Part shown: one piece after another, positions 1 to 12,340 of the stretch | How positions within the stretch are numbered: position 1 is the first letter of the stretch | How the letters are laid out: each line of letters begins with the position of its first letter | Source of the DNA: Tamarix chinensis | Taxonomy: Eukaryota; Streptophyta; Magnoliopsida; Caryophyllales; Tamaricaceae | Direction: 5' to 3' | DNA length: 64,000 nt | Assembly: GCA_030549775.1 (NCBI GenBank) | Contig: CM060173.1 | Location: 1,860,001-1,924,000 of the forward strand | The notes under the pieces: generated by a model | Database searches by the model: none | Seen by the model: the letters and a program-made list of their open reading frames with translations, nothing else | What the model was told of the DNA's origin: nothing | Translations under genes and position numbers: made by a program

Positions 1-17
1 TTGCAAGATCAACTTAC

Positions 18-1322
<1,305 letters not shown>

Positions 1323-1324
1323 CG

Positions 1325-1890
1325 CTAAAACAGGTTATCTGATCAATCAAAAAAGAAAGATTCGTAAATCCATAATTAATGATGATAATCACCAGCAACA
1401 GAAGCAGCGATGGAGCGGGTGTATATGTGGTACACGTAACAGGAAATTGTTGATCTACTCCTACAGCACCCAACCGACTCAATATGAAAATAAACTCCAT
1501 CAACGATACAAACGCAGAACATAATACACGAGAACTACAAACGAAGGACACGATTTGCTGACGATGTAAGGGTCACGGTAAAAACAGTGTGCATTTTCTG
1601 AGCAAAAAATGACGATCAACATGCAGATAAAAGAAAAAAAAAACGCAATTAGAACAACGGAGATGAACAAATTAATGAAGAGAGGCGACGGACAATCACA
1701 ATCAAACGAACTAAAATCAACGCATGTTCAACAAAGAAACGCAGAGTCAAAAGAATCGAGACAAGCGTCTACCAAAAAAAAAAATCAACAGTAGCATATG
1801 TAAACAGATCGATAAATTAGCAAATCCATAACAAACTTCACATAAGTTTAAAGAGTATATACACATATCTCAAGGAAAATGAGCAAGCAC
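1325..1890 (-). other. 5' UTR intron of the ascorbate peroxidase gene
   Basis: On the minus strand a donor CAG|GTGC lies at 1891/1890 and an acceptor TTTTAG|CG at 1326-1325, two bases before the ATG. The acceptor just ahead of the start and the lack of coding between here and the TATA box imply a non-coding first exon of about 40 nt (roughly 1930-1891). Known cytosolic APX genes also have a leader intron. Inferred; no transcript was available. Confidence 0.7.
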
Positions 1891-1959
1891 CTGAACAAAG
1901 GGACGCAGGAAAAGGGACAAAAAGCAAACAGGGAACGTGTAGAGTCGATCCCTGAATAG

Positions 1960-1968
1960 TTATATAGG
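1960..1968 (-). promoter_or_regulatory. TATA box of the ascorbate peroxidase gene
   Basis: The minus strand reads CCTATATAAC. It lies about 30 nt upstream of the predicted leader exon, which fits a plant TATA box with transcription starting near 1930-1935. Confidence 0.65.
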
Positions 1969-2048
1969 CACGAGCAGGCCACAAGCTCACTGTCTCTAGA
2001 TGGAGGAGAGGAAAAGGATGAAGAGATATAAAGGGCGTCTTGAGAGAG

Positions 2049-2060
2049 AGAAGCTTCTAG
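2049..2060 (-). promoter_or_regulatory. Heat-shock element in the APX promoter
   Basis: AGAAGCTTCTAG contains the inverted nGAAnnTTCn pair bound by heat-shock factors, about 90 bp upstream of the TATA box. Heat-shock elements are known in promoters of cytosolic APX genes, so the position makes sense. Binding is inferred. Confidence 0.6.
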
Positions 2061-2280
2061 TAGTATAATCTTCGCCGTTAGATTAGAAATATCGGACAGT
2101 TGATATAACTGAGTTAACGGATGAGATTGATTTTGACTGACGGAGAATGTAGAGCGTGGGTAGGTGCGTGAATAAAGGGAGATTAGTGAAATATATTTAA
2201 TTGAAGGGCAATTGATTATTAGGGGACACAGAGCGAATGGGGACATGCAAATAAATTTTTCGCTATCCAATGTGTAAGGA

Positions 2281-4395
2281 ACATTAACATTTTTCCTTAT
2301 GTAATGAAATGGCTAAACGGCCCCCTTCAAAACCTCATTTCTTGACATACATGCCAGAAGTCCAGGCATAATATGGTCATTGGATGGTCAGTACAACGTA
2401 TACTATAATGTAGAGATGAGGTGCGGCAGTAATCACCCCAACTAAAATGTGTGAACGCATCTGGTTTTTGGAAGATTCTTTTATGCGCTTGGAGCATTTG
2501 ATTTGACTAGTATCACCTAAAACTTGATTCGATATGATTTTTTGTTTTAGAAAAAAAATACCCACCATGGAGGATATTTAATTTTTTTTGGTTGAACTAT
2601 TTGGCCCAAAAAAGTATCCAATATTTATTAGTTATTTTAATAATATATTATAATATTATAATTGTACAGTATTTTTATATAATTTCAGCATTAATAATAA
2701 TATTTTAATATTCTATATAAATAAAATAAGATACTTGTATAAATATAGATATAAATATTAACTAATATATGAGATTTATTTTTAAAATTTTATTATAAAA
2801 TTTATTAAAATTGTTAAAAAAATATTGTTATATAAATATAGGGTATATCCAATTCATATCTAACCCATACTATTGGATATTTATATATATGGATATCTAA
2901 TCTAAGAGATACATAATAGATATTCAATTTGGTGGATATGAATATCCAATTCCATATCCATGCTTTGATAGTTTTCACCACAGCACACCCCCACTTTTTA
3001 TCTCCTTTTGGCATTCCTCACACTCCATGTAAACACCCTTACCTATAACAAAGGATCAAAAACATAAGCTTAACAAAATTTTCAAAACTAAGAATCACTT
3101 TTGCTTCATTTGTAATCCCCAACTCCACAACAATAACTCAATAATAAAATAATAAAATATAGTATCTTATCAAATCCATAACCTAAAAAAAGGGTAAAAA
3201 AATGTGTTTTAAATGTGTTCTTAATACTTTTAAGTTGTTGTGTCTATTTCAACAGTTGAATAAGCTCAAATTGTTGTATTCGGTTTTTGTGTGGATGATC
3301 TAAGAAAATATTATAGATGTGGTATCTATTCTTGAAATATTAATTTAAAAATTAGTTGAAATTGAATTATTATTATTTTCAAATGTTATTTTAAAGGTTT
3401 TTCAATTAAATTTTTTTTTTCAAAGTCAAAAAATAAAATAAAATTGTGTCATCTAAATAGTGGTAGATTCTAATTTTTTAGCTCCGACAAGCTTATCAAC
3501 CAACTACATGTAAAGTTGATTAAATGGATTTTTTTATTATATAAACAAAAATTAGCTAAAAATGTTATTGATACGCATACCAATATTTAAGAACATATAT
3601 GATGTTGACTCTACTAACTAAAACCTTAGCCACAAACTAATTGAAAAATAAATAATAATAAAAATAAACTCTCAAAATCTTCTCTCTAAGATGATTTGAG
3701 TAAACTTTTGGAAAAGATATTTTCAATTTATTAAAGTTGCCTTCTAAACATTTTTTTAGCCAAATAATTTTTTTAAGGTTAAATAAACTAAAAGTTAGCT
3801 TACTTGGACATTCAAACATACAATAAAATATATTTTTCACAAAATGGTTTAGGAAATTAATTATAAACATACATGGTACTCATGTGAAGGTACTCAATTG
3901 ATTGTTCCACTTTGAAGCTCTCACTGATGATGAGTTGTTATGTCAAACTCACCGAGAAATTTCCATCACTAATCAAGATTCAAGTGGGTAAATTGATGCA
4001 TATGAGATCCAACTGGAGTCTTGCTAGGTATTAGCATTCTAAAACTATAGAACAAATGAAATAAAGAAGGAAATATGGGAGATTTAGAGTTGATAAAAAT
4101 TGATTCTTGGTAACTCCTTGAATCAATATTTGCAAGAAACACCTAAGGTATAAAATCTTAAAATAAATTTTGTAATATCTTTCAAAGAACTTAAAACTCT
4201 TACACCTAGAGAATGAAAAGAGGACTCTTAGTTATTAAAAGAAAAATATGTAGCCAAAAAGGTGAGTTGTTCTCATTTCATGCTATCCTTATCACTTATA
4301 GAAGAAGTGTAGGATTAAAGGTTTCAACTTAACCAACTAATACATATGATTAGATCCTAAATAAAGAAGAAACTCTATCTAAATTACAGCCCACA
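2281..4395. other. AT-rich intergenic DNA
   Basis: No coding region is recognised on either strand. The DNA is very AT-rich with long A/T runs. Near 2840-2965 several GGATAT/ATATCC words occur in both orientations, perhaps an old MITE, but no clear ends or target duplication are visible. Confidence 0.6.
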
Positions 4396-4432
4396 TGTGT
4401 TTCGGTTATGGGGGTGGATACTTATGCAGATT
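4396..4432 (+). repeat. 37-bp direct repeat, left copy
   Basis: Identical over 37 bp to 5318-5354 (starts TGTGTTTCGGTTATGGGG, ends TGCAGATT). The right copy begins at the first base after a CACTA terminus. The length is far above the 3-bp duplication expected for CACTA insertion. Confidence 0.9.
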
Positions 4433-4575
4433 AGATCCTAAATACATATGATTAATCATAATTTATAATAAAATAATAATTATTATTAAAAATAATTAAT
4501 AATGCGAAATAAATACAAATATGAATAATATAAATATTAATCATAATTTCCAACAATTAGTAATAATATTTATTA

Positions 4576-4606
<31 letters not shown>

Positions 4607-4963
4607 GTCCTAAAATAATTATTCTTAGTAATAATTAATAAAGAATTATATTAATAAGAATAATATGAATCATTATTTTAAATAAATTAATAATAGTATC
4701 TAATAATTACTAATATATTATTAATAATGTGAAAAATTATTGATAATATTTATTATTGTTAAGATAATATAGATGTGAATGATAATTGGTAGTATTTAAT
4801 AATAAATTAATTTAATAGTAAGTGGTAGTAGATATAATATATATTATTTCATTATAATTGTTAAAAAACACCATTATGAACAATATTAATATAAAAACTT
4901 TGAAATAAAATAATAATTAATAATAATATATGTAAACTATTATTTCTAAAAATGACTAATGAC

Positions 4964-5003
<40 letters not shown>

Positions 5004-5317
5004 TAAAAAGAATAGAATTAATCATTATTAAAATTATATAAAAACAAATATTATTATTGAATTTCATAAACACTAATACCAACAGATGTAAAAGTGGGTA
5101 TTAGTTCTGTTGGTATAATGCTACTAATAACCACAGATATAAGTGATGGTAAAATATATGTTGGCATAACATATTAATACCAACAGATAAAAAATTTCTG
5201 TTGGAAAAACTATATTATTGCCCACAGAAAATTATCTGTTGGTATTAGTTACTTTTACCAACAGAAAAAATATCTGTGACTAAGTTTCTGTTGGCAAAAG
5301 TGAATTATTTTGTAGTG
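4433..5317. mobile_element. CACTA-like element remnant with right terminus
   Basis: The right end reads GAATTATTTTGTAGTG, the reverse complement of the CACTACAAAATAATT start at 5621. From about 5090 to 5317 it holds subterminal repeats of CCACAGAT/ATCTGTTGGTA in both orientations, typical of En/Spm-type elements. The left part (4440-5080) is AT-rich with ATT/AAT runs and shows no matching CACTA start, so the left end is lost or replaced. No transposase is seen. Confidence 0.6.
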
Positions 5318-5354
5318 TGTGTTTCGGTTATGGGGGTGGATACTTATGCAGATT
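5318..5354 (+). repeat. 37-bp direct repeat, right copy
   Basis: Second copy of 4396-4432, starting directly after the TAGTG terminus at 5317. Confidence 0.9.
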
Positions 5355-5837
5355 TTCGAACCGTTACCCCTAATATTACATGTTCCAATTCTTACAATAG
5401 CTATAATACACAAAAAAAATGAAGAAGAAGAAGACAGAGGCCCATTTTAATCTTATAAGTAATAAAAAGAAGTAAGAAATTTCTTCTAGTCTTCCTTGTT
5501 TTTCTCCAAATCTGCATTGCTTTTTTTTTCAGTTCTGAAAGCGACTTAACATCCAACATGAGAGGGACTTGTAGCTGATTTGTGTGGCTTCTAAGGGGTG
5601 TCGATAGGGTTGTGTTGTTGCACTACAAAATAATTGACTTTTGCCAACAAGCCTTATATGTTGGTAAAAGCCATATTTCTGTTGGCAAAAGTTTTTACCA
5701 ATAGAAATTTTTCTGTGACAAATCTGTGGGTAAAAACTCTGTGCTTAAAAGTTTTACCCACAGATACGTAAGATCTGTTGATATTAGTTGCTTATGCCCA
5801 CAGATATTTATCTGTTGGTAAAATTTATACCCACAAT

Positions 5838-5990
5838 TATATCTGTGAGTAAAAGTATTAACCACAAAATGATATCTGTGACTAAAAGTATTGTCCACAA
5901 AACAATATATGTGACTACAAGTATTGTCCACAAAACAATATCTGTGACTAAAACTATTACCCACAAAAAAATCTGTGACCAAAAGTAGTA
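5838..5990 (+). repeat. 33-bp tandem repeat in CACTA subterminal DNA
   Basis: About five imperfect head-to-tail copies of a unit of roughly 33 bp (CACAAAACAATATCTGTGAC then TAAAAGTATTGTC). Repeats near element ends are the usual binding sites of TNPA-type proteins. The short ORFs here are products of the repeat. Confidence 0.8.
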
Positions 5991-6013
5991 TCTATAAAAT
6001 TATATCAGTTGCT

Positions 6014-6017
<4 letters not shown>

Positions 6018-6051
<34 letters not shown>
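6018..6051. repeat. (TA)n microsatellite
   Basis: Uninterrupted TA dinucleotides for about 34 bp. Confidence 0.95.
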
Positions 6052-6054
<3 letters not shown>

Positions 6055-6591
6055 CTGTTAGTAAAACGACAATAATGTCCATAATACCTGTTGTAGCAAT
6101 ATTTACTTATAACAATAACTTATCTTTATATAAAATGAAGTATACCATACATAATCATCGTTCTTTAGTTTAACTATCAAAACGATAATAGTCATATAGG
6201 TATAATATATATACAACTTGTAACTTATGCTAACATATAAGACATCTTCATTAACATATCAAACACCATCCTCTTCATTCCCATCCTATTTAGCATCTCC
6301 AACGACTTATGTGTCTTCAATATTTTCTTTGATAATTATCAAGATGTATTCCCTGAAAAAATATGCATGTAACTTAATTAGATTAATATAAATTCACCTA
6401 GGATATTATTTAACTGGTGTGGTGTCTTTTAATATGCATGTAATTCCAAGTTTATAACTTGCAATTTCAATTACCAATACCTGCCTTTGCTACAAAAGTC
6501 CAACAACATTCAAATACTAGTATTAAAAATGAAGTGATTAGCACATAACCTCATTTCGAAACAACAATCAAACAAACTGCTGGGTAGAAAA

Positions 6592-6749
6592 AATTACAAT
6601 GATGATAGTAGTAGAAAGAGCGGTCATTACAAGAAGATGAAGAAACAAGGATATGTGTTTTAGATTAGGAGTCAAGTTGATATACTTAACAATGGATATA
6701 GATGGAGGAAATATGGTCAAAAGGCTGTTAAGAACAACAAATTTCCAAG
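6592..6749 (+). pseudogene. WRKY transcription factor exon fragment (group IIc-like)
   Basis: The plus frame gives [20 protein letters not shown] then NNKFPR, the first half of a WRKY domain; the invariant WRKYGQK is at 6703-6723. A TAG stop lies at 6661-6663, where relatives have Gln in FQTRSQVDIL. Upstream residues (KSGHYKKMKKQGYVF) resemble the basic stretch preceding the domain in WRKY75/45-type proteins. The fragment ends CCAAG|GTATAT, a good donor at the conserved WRKY intron position. No zinc-finger exon (C-x-C and H-x-H half) follows, so the gene is truncated and dead. Expected role before decay: W-box DNA binding in the nucleus. Confidence 0.9.
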
Positions 6750-7045
6750 GTATATATATACTATATATTATGTAGGCGTAGTTGCCGCTAGCAATCCGCT
6801 AAAAGTATGTTTAAACATCTAGTCTATGCATAATTGGCAAATGCATCTTGAAAATTTCATGTTTCTATCTCTGACTTACGGGGATACATAATGGAAGAGA
6901 AAGCTAATGCATCCAGTGTCTCCAATCAAAGCATATAAAAATAATAAGAAGAAGAAGAAGAAATTATTCGGATCAATCTATTACAATAATAATGAAAACC
7001 AAATCTTAGTAAAGAAACAAGAAAAAAAAAAGTAATCCAACATAC

Positions 7046-7305
7046 CAGTAACTGAGAGAAGTATGCCTTCAAGAGAAATCCAGCCATCTTTTCCGGTATC
7101 CTTGAAAAACTTTATGATATAATATGGAGAAATTGCACGTACTATACTTGGATTCCAATATATTATGTTGTAGAGCCCAATAGCAAATATAGAGAATAAC
7201 CATATAAACACTATTGGTGCAAACAAAAATGCCCCCTTGTGGTACCATAATGCTGCAGGGCAAACAAGCCAACTAATATTACGCAGGCAATCAGCTGGAG
7301 CACAC
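7046..7305 (-). pseudogene. HAK/KUP/KT potassium transporter exon fragment
   Basis: One internal exon bounded by an acceptor (TTCATAG|GT, 7306) and a donor (ACTG|GTATG, 7046/7045). It encodes [13 protein letters not shown], then after a 1-nt deletion near 7243-7245 [38 protein letters not shown] and [18 protein letters not shown]. These are family-typical membrane segments and the W-N-P...SPYY motif of plant K+ transporters. Observed length is 260 nt; restoring one base gives 261, divisible by three. No other exons of the transporter were found nearby. A Glu replaces the usual Gly in SLGG. It is a fragment, not a working gene. Confidence 0.9.
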
Positions 7306-10289
7306 CTATGAACTACAACAATATCAGAAAAAAAATAGTGACTTTTGCGCCCATTCTATTATTTTTTATGATTTGTGTGAGGAGAAAAAGCACTTTGCCA
7401 TGAAAATAAGTATTGACCAACACAAAAGTTCCAGCTTGTATCTCATCCAAAATATATTTGGAGTTTGAAAATTTAGAGGAGTAGAAAAAAATCCCCCCTT
7501 TTAATATAATGAACTTCAATTCGTATAACTAACTATTTAACTCTATACACGATAGACCCACAATCTATGTCACTGTTGATCGCTTTACGCCTACACAATG
7601 CAGACTCATTTGCCAACCAGAATAAATTCTAACATAAGCAAATAATCACTATTTTCATGCCCATTTTAGCAATGATCCCCTGCAAAGGAAACCTAATGAA
7701 TTTTATGGCTTATACTTATGATCTCACAACCAAAACTTTGCGCCCAGAAACTTTTGGCCAAATGAATTTTAACATAGTAATCAATTTTTTAGCAGAATAA
7801 TCCGAATTTCTGAATCTTTAAGCCAAATAAATTTTCATCTACAACTCATAAACTTGTAAAAGGATAGCAAGAATGGATAATACTAACTAATAAACAAATA
7901 AATAAATAAAAATCAACACCTCAGACTTGGCGGCTATTTCCATTTGTTGTTTTAATAAAGCATATGATTGGCTCCGAGAAAGGAACGAATTTGACCCTGA
8001 AACCGAAGGACCGGAACTAGAACTACGGTTGCTCGAGCTCAGACTTTCTTCACCTCTGACACCACCCGGGTCCACCCCCACCGTTATGGGAAGAACACTG
8101 TAATACCCCAAAATTTCAAAAACCTATATTTTAATAAATTACTTTTATTTGGAATAGAATTGCTTTTATATTATTTATTTTAATTATTTTATGGATTTTA
8201 GAGTATGTAAATTCGGATAAAAGTATTTAATAAATTAAAAATGAATATTTTTCTATTCATCATATTATTTTAATTGAATAATTTTCCAAACTAATATTTT
8301 ACCAACTTTATCCTTTTTAAACTAATATATTGCATTATAATAAATTAAATTATTAAATTAAATAATTTATCAAGAATATTACATTTTATGATTTTATAAA
8401 TTAATTTAATTTATTTCCCATATTTTTCCCATTTTTCCTTTTTCTTTTCCTTCCCCTTTTCTCCTTTTCTTCTTCTTCTCTTTTCCTTCTTCTCCCCCTT
8501 GGGCCGCCCGCCCGGCCTGGTCTCCTTTCTCCCCGCACGATTGGGCCTTCGGCCCGCTTCTTTCCCCAGCCACTCCCCCTCGCGCGCCGCACGGTACCCC
8601 TGGCCCGTCCCTCCTTTTTCCCCCTGGACCGGCCGGCTGCCTATTTTCTTTTCTGCGCCGGTCCAAACCGCCCCAGTCACCTTCTTCCCTTTCTTCTTCA
8701 ACCTCCCACGCCCGACCATTTTCTGCCATGGTCGAGCATGCCACCGCCTGCAACCCAGCCACCACGCCTGCCCCCCTGCTACTCCCTCTCTCTGCCCCGT
8801 CCCTTTCTTTCCCATTCGAGCCAAACTAACCCCTGCACCCTCCATTTCCCGCCTGAATTCTTTCCTTCTTCTTCCCTATCTTCCCCTGCCAACCGACAGC
8901 CCTGCCACCACACCGCAGCACCGATCGGCCGCCTGCTCCCCCTGCCTCACCCTCTTATTTTTCTCCATCTACCCAGCCCTCCATTCCCCTCATTTTCGAT
9001 CCCTTCTCCCCCCGAGCTCCCTCCTCTCTCCTTCCTTCTTCCCCATTTTTCTTCCTCGTTTTTTTTTATCACCGCCAGCCTCCGCCGCCTGAACCACCAA
9101 GCCCAGCCCTGCGCCGCCTTCTGCCACCGCCTGCTACCACCCTGCACCACCACATAGCCCTTCGAGCCCCACACTTCCTCCCTTCTCCTCCTTTTCCTTT
9201 TTCTTCCCAGCTTTTCTCCTTACCGTCGAGCCACCTGCAACCGCCTCTACCGCCGCCTTCCGGCCACCTCTGCCGCCACCCAACCAACCGTTCGACACCC
9301 TGCAACCCCCTCTACAACCGCCATCCATTAGTTGGCCGAAACCGACCCTTGAACCCCTCCATTTTTCCCTCCACTTTTCCTTCGTTCTCAACCCTTTCCC
9401 TCGACCCTCCTCGGCAGCCCACCTTCGCCGCCTTGCCGCCGCCGTCTCCGCCGCCTTGAGCCGCCTCGAAACCGTCCTTTGCCTCCACCTACACCCCCTC
9501 TACACTCCTGCACCATTCCCCTGCCTTAGAACCTCCCCTAACCACCTTCTTTTCTAGCCTAAAGACCCTAACCCGAAAATGGTTTATTTTTTCTCCCTTC
9601 ACCCCCATCGAACCCTTTTCTCCCCATAATTTTGCATGATACTCATGCTGCTCATGCAGCATGAGCTCCCCTTGGTTTTAAAAATTGTTTGGATAATTTT
9701 TAAGGTAAAATGGTATTTTATGTTAAGTGTTTTATTAATTAAAAATTTATAAAGTTTTATACTTTGGTTCTTATTTCTAACATAAATATGATGGATATTA
9801 TTTTTAGGTGTTGAGTTGCTAATTAAGCTTGGTAAGATTGATATTTTGCGGGATTAAGGTAACCGTTAATCCTCCCTTAAATATATGAAAAACGCATGCT
9901 AGCACATTTAGGGTTTAGTATGATTTTATGCATGTTTGGTATGCTTAGCATGATATGTTTATGGTTTCTTATATTGCTTGTTAAAAAGAAATAGCATGAT
10001 AACTTTTATGCCATATGTAGGTATGTTAATTAAGGAAGGAGTTGGGATATGGATAGAAATGTTAAACACTTGTTTATGATGTACCATGTTGTTAATGCAT
10101 GAATGATGTTATTGTTTAAGGGTATTTTAGTAATTATGCTTATGAGATAAATAAATCAATGTGTGTAGTTGCTAATGAGTATTATGTTGGAAAATGACAA
10201 GTTGGTGGACTTAGATGATAAGAATGAAGTATTAATATCATTATTTTATGTAGTGTTAGTAAATTCATAAAAATGGTGAATAAAGGGGT

Positions 10290-11235
10290 TGAGTGGAAAT
10301 TTTATAAGTGGAAAGGGTATTTCGGTAATTTGTGAGATAAAAGAATAATATGGTAATTTTATAATTAAATGGCCAAATGATAATTTACAAGTAAAGGATA
10401 AAATTGTAAGTTGTGAGAAAGAAGGGTAAAATGGTAATTTTCATAAATAAAAGGATATCATGGTGAAATTGGATGTAAGGGGTAAAATGGTAATTTTATA
10501 AATGAAAGGATATTATGGTAAACCTGGGAGTAAGGGGTAACTTGGTAATTATGATAACGACAAAAGATAATTTAACAATTAAATTATGGTTGTAGAAGGG
10601 CAATTGGATAAGTATGATACTATAGAAGGGTAATTTGGTAAATTAACCAATTAAAGGGCATTATGGTAATTTTAATAATGGAGAAGGGTAATATAGTAAT
10701 TTTGATTATGAAAAAGGGTAAATTAATATTGGTAATTATGAAGAAGAGTAATTTGGGATTTGTGATAATTAAAAAAGGTAAATGGCAATTAAAATAATTG
10801 AGAGGGGTAAAATGGTAATTATGATAAAGGAGAAGGGCAATTTGGTAATTTGTTCAACTAAAGGGGCAATTTGGTAATTTAGCCGATAAAAGGGTAAAGT
10901 GATAATTGTTTAACCAACTAAAGGGGCAAAATAGTAATCATGATAATGAAGGAGGGTAATTTAGTAATTTATCCAACTCAAGGGAAATTTAGTAATTATA
11001 ACAAAGGAGAATGGCGATCTGGTAATATAACCAACCAAAAGGGAAATATGATAAGCGTAGTAATTATGAGGGGTGAATGGTGATCTAAAAAGTGTAGGAG
11101 ACAATTTGGTAATCTAAAGTGGACAAGGGGTAATTTGGTAATTATGCAACCTTAAGGGTAATGTGGTAATTTATCAAGTAAGGAACGGATACCTAACAAT
11201 TATATAAGTAAAGGGCAAATGAGTAATTTGTACCT
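10290..11235 (+). repeat. Degenerate minisatellite (GGGTAATTTGGTAATT)
   Basis: Dozens of short, irregular copies of GGGTAATTTGGTAATT with variants such as AAGGGTAAAATGGTAATTAT. It is unique to this family 1 copy in the window, so it looks like a local expansion within the element. Confidence 0.8.
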
Positions 11236-11884
11236 AACACGTCTTTGAGATTGTGGACCTTATTATATGATTAAATAATGTTGATTAGCCAAGTAAGAGT
11301 ATCTAATGATTAGTATGGCATTGATGGTTTCTCTGTGACATCCTGGATAATCCTCTGAATAAGAAACGATTAATGATATCGAAACGATTGAAAGTGAATA
11401 AGTATCGGATCATCGTGCTTTCTGTGATCACCTTAATTAAGACACTATTACTTAAAGTGAAAGACCTCGAGATCGGGAATGGTGACTCCTTAGGGGTCGC
11501 TACCCTAAGGACGTGGTTTAGTCCACGATTATTCTGGTATTTGCTGGTGTGCCTTTGTGCCCCAGCCAGGCCCTATATCTTACTCTTCCTAGCTCTACGG
11601 ACCTAGTTAGGGGGTATGCATACTTATGGATTAGGTGTCCTTGTCGGTAGGGTACTGAGTTAGCTTTATGCACCAGTACGACCAGGGTACCTTTGCGTCC
11701 TTGGGTTCATGGTTGAAGGGTACTGAGTAGCTGATATGCACCGGTACGACCGGTGTACCTTTGTGTCCCGGGTTATCGATCTCCCAATCGAGGCAAATAA
11801 ATATGATTGATGTGCTGATTAAAGAAAGGAAAGATACGATAATTGAAAGTGGAATATTAATGAGCCGGGCCCAGATGATCTACG

Positions 11885-12340
11885 ATATTGCGTACCGGTC
11901 CACCGGTTATAATAGTGGTCCAGGAGCGTGTTGCCCTGGTGTGTGATTATGAGTACCGGTCCACCGGATATAATAGTGGCCAGGAGCGTTGTGCCCTGGA
12001 TGATGAGTTATATATATCCCGGTCCACCGGTTATAATAGTGGCCAGGAGCGTTGTGCCCTGGATGATGATTACATATATATTCCGGTCCACCGGCAATAA
12101 TAGTGGGGGTCCCGAGCTCAATAAAATTGGTTATGTATGTGAATAAGATTATGGAAAAATACTAATCACTTATAGTGGAACACCATGTGAGTCGGGGCCA
12201 GACCGGTCCACCGGCAAATAATAGTGGTCGGGTGCGTTCTGCCCTGTGTGTTTATCTTCCGGTCCACCGGCAATAATAGTGGTCAGAGGCGTTCTGCCCT
12301 GTGTGTTGACTTCCGGTCCACGGCTATAATAGTGGGGTTC
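11885..12340 (+). repeat. Tandem block with dyad motif CCGGTCCACCGG
   Basis: Six or seven copies of CCGGTCCACCGG followed by an (T)ATAATAGTGG box and then (C/T)AGGAGCGTTGTGCCCTGG-like sequence, spaced about 55-65 bp with one larger gap. The 12-mer is nearly its own reverse complement. Related blocks occur at the same place in other family 1 copies (30450-30610, 51925-52340 reversed, 63080-63230). Confidence 0.85.

Larger units (their letters stand above)
5621..6090 (+). mobile_element. CACTA-type left terminus with subterminal repeat array
   Basis: It begins CACTACAAAATAATTGAC, the inverted match of the terminus ending at 5317, and continues with many copies of ACCCACAGAT, ATCTGTTGGTA and TATCTGTGACTAAAAGTA. 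No right TIR of this type is visible before about 6100 or clearly beyond, so its extent is unknown. The gene fragments at 6.6-13.2 kb could lie inside the same element, but this is not shown. Confidence 0.6.

Noticed and set aside
1848..2270. 140-aa ORF upstream of APX on the minus strand
   Set aside because: It spans the APX promoter and leader region, has a non-protein-like composition and no recognised motif.
2840..2965. GGATAT/ATATCC-rich stretch considered as a MITE
   Set aside because: No terminal inverted repeat pair with a target duplication could be fixed by eye.
5838..5990. CRISPR-like array of 33-bp units
   Set aside because: Units are directly adjacent with no spacers, in a plant genome, and match CACTA subterminal repeats.
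8411..9391. Several overlapping ORFs on both strands (up to 197 aa, Pro/Ser or Gly/Arg/Lys rich)
   Set aside because: They are produced by a C-rich, strand-biased tract in the LTR with few stop codons; no domain, no conservation of frame among copies.
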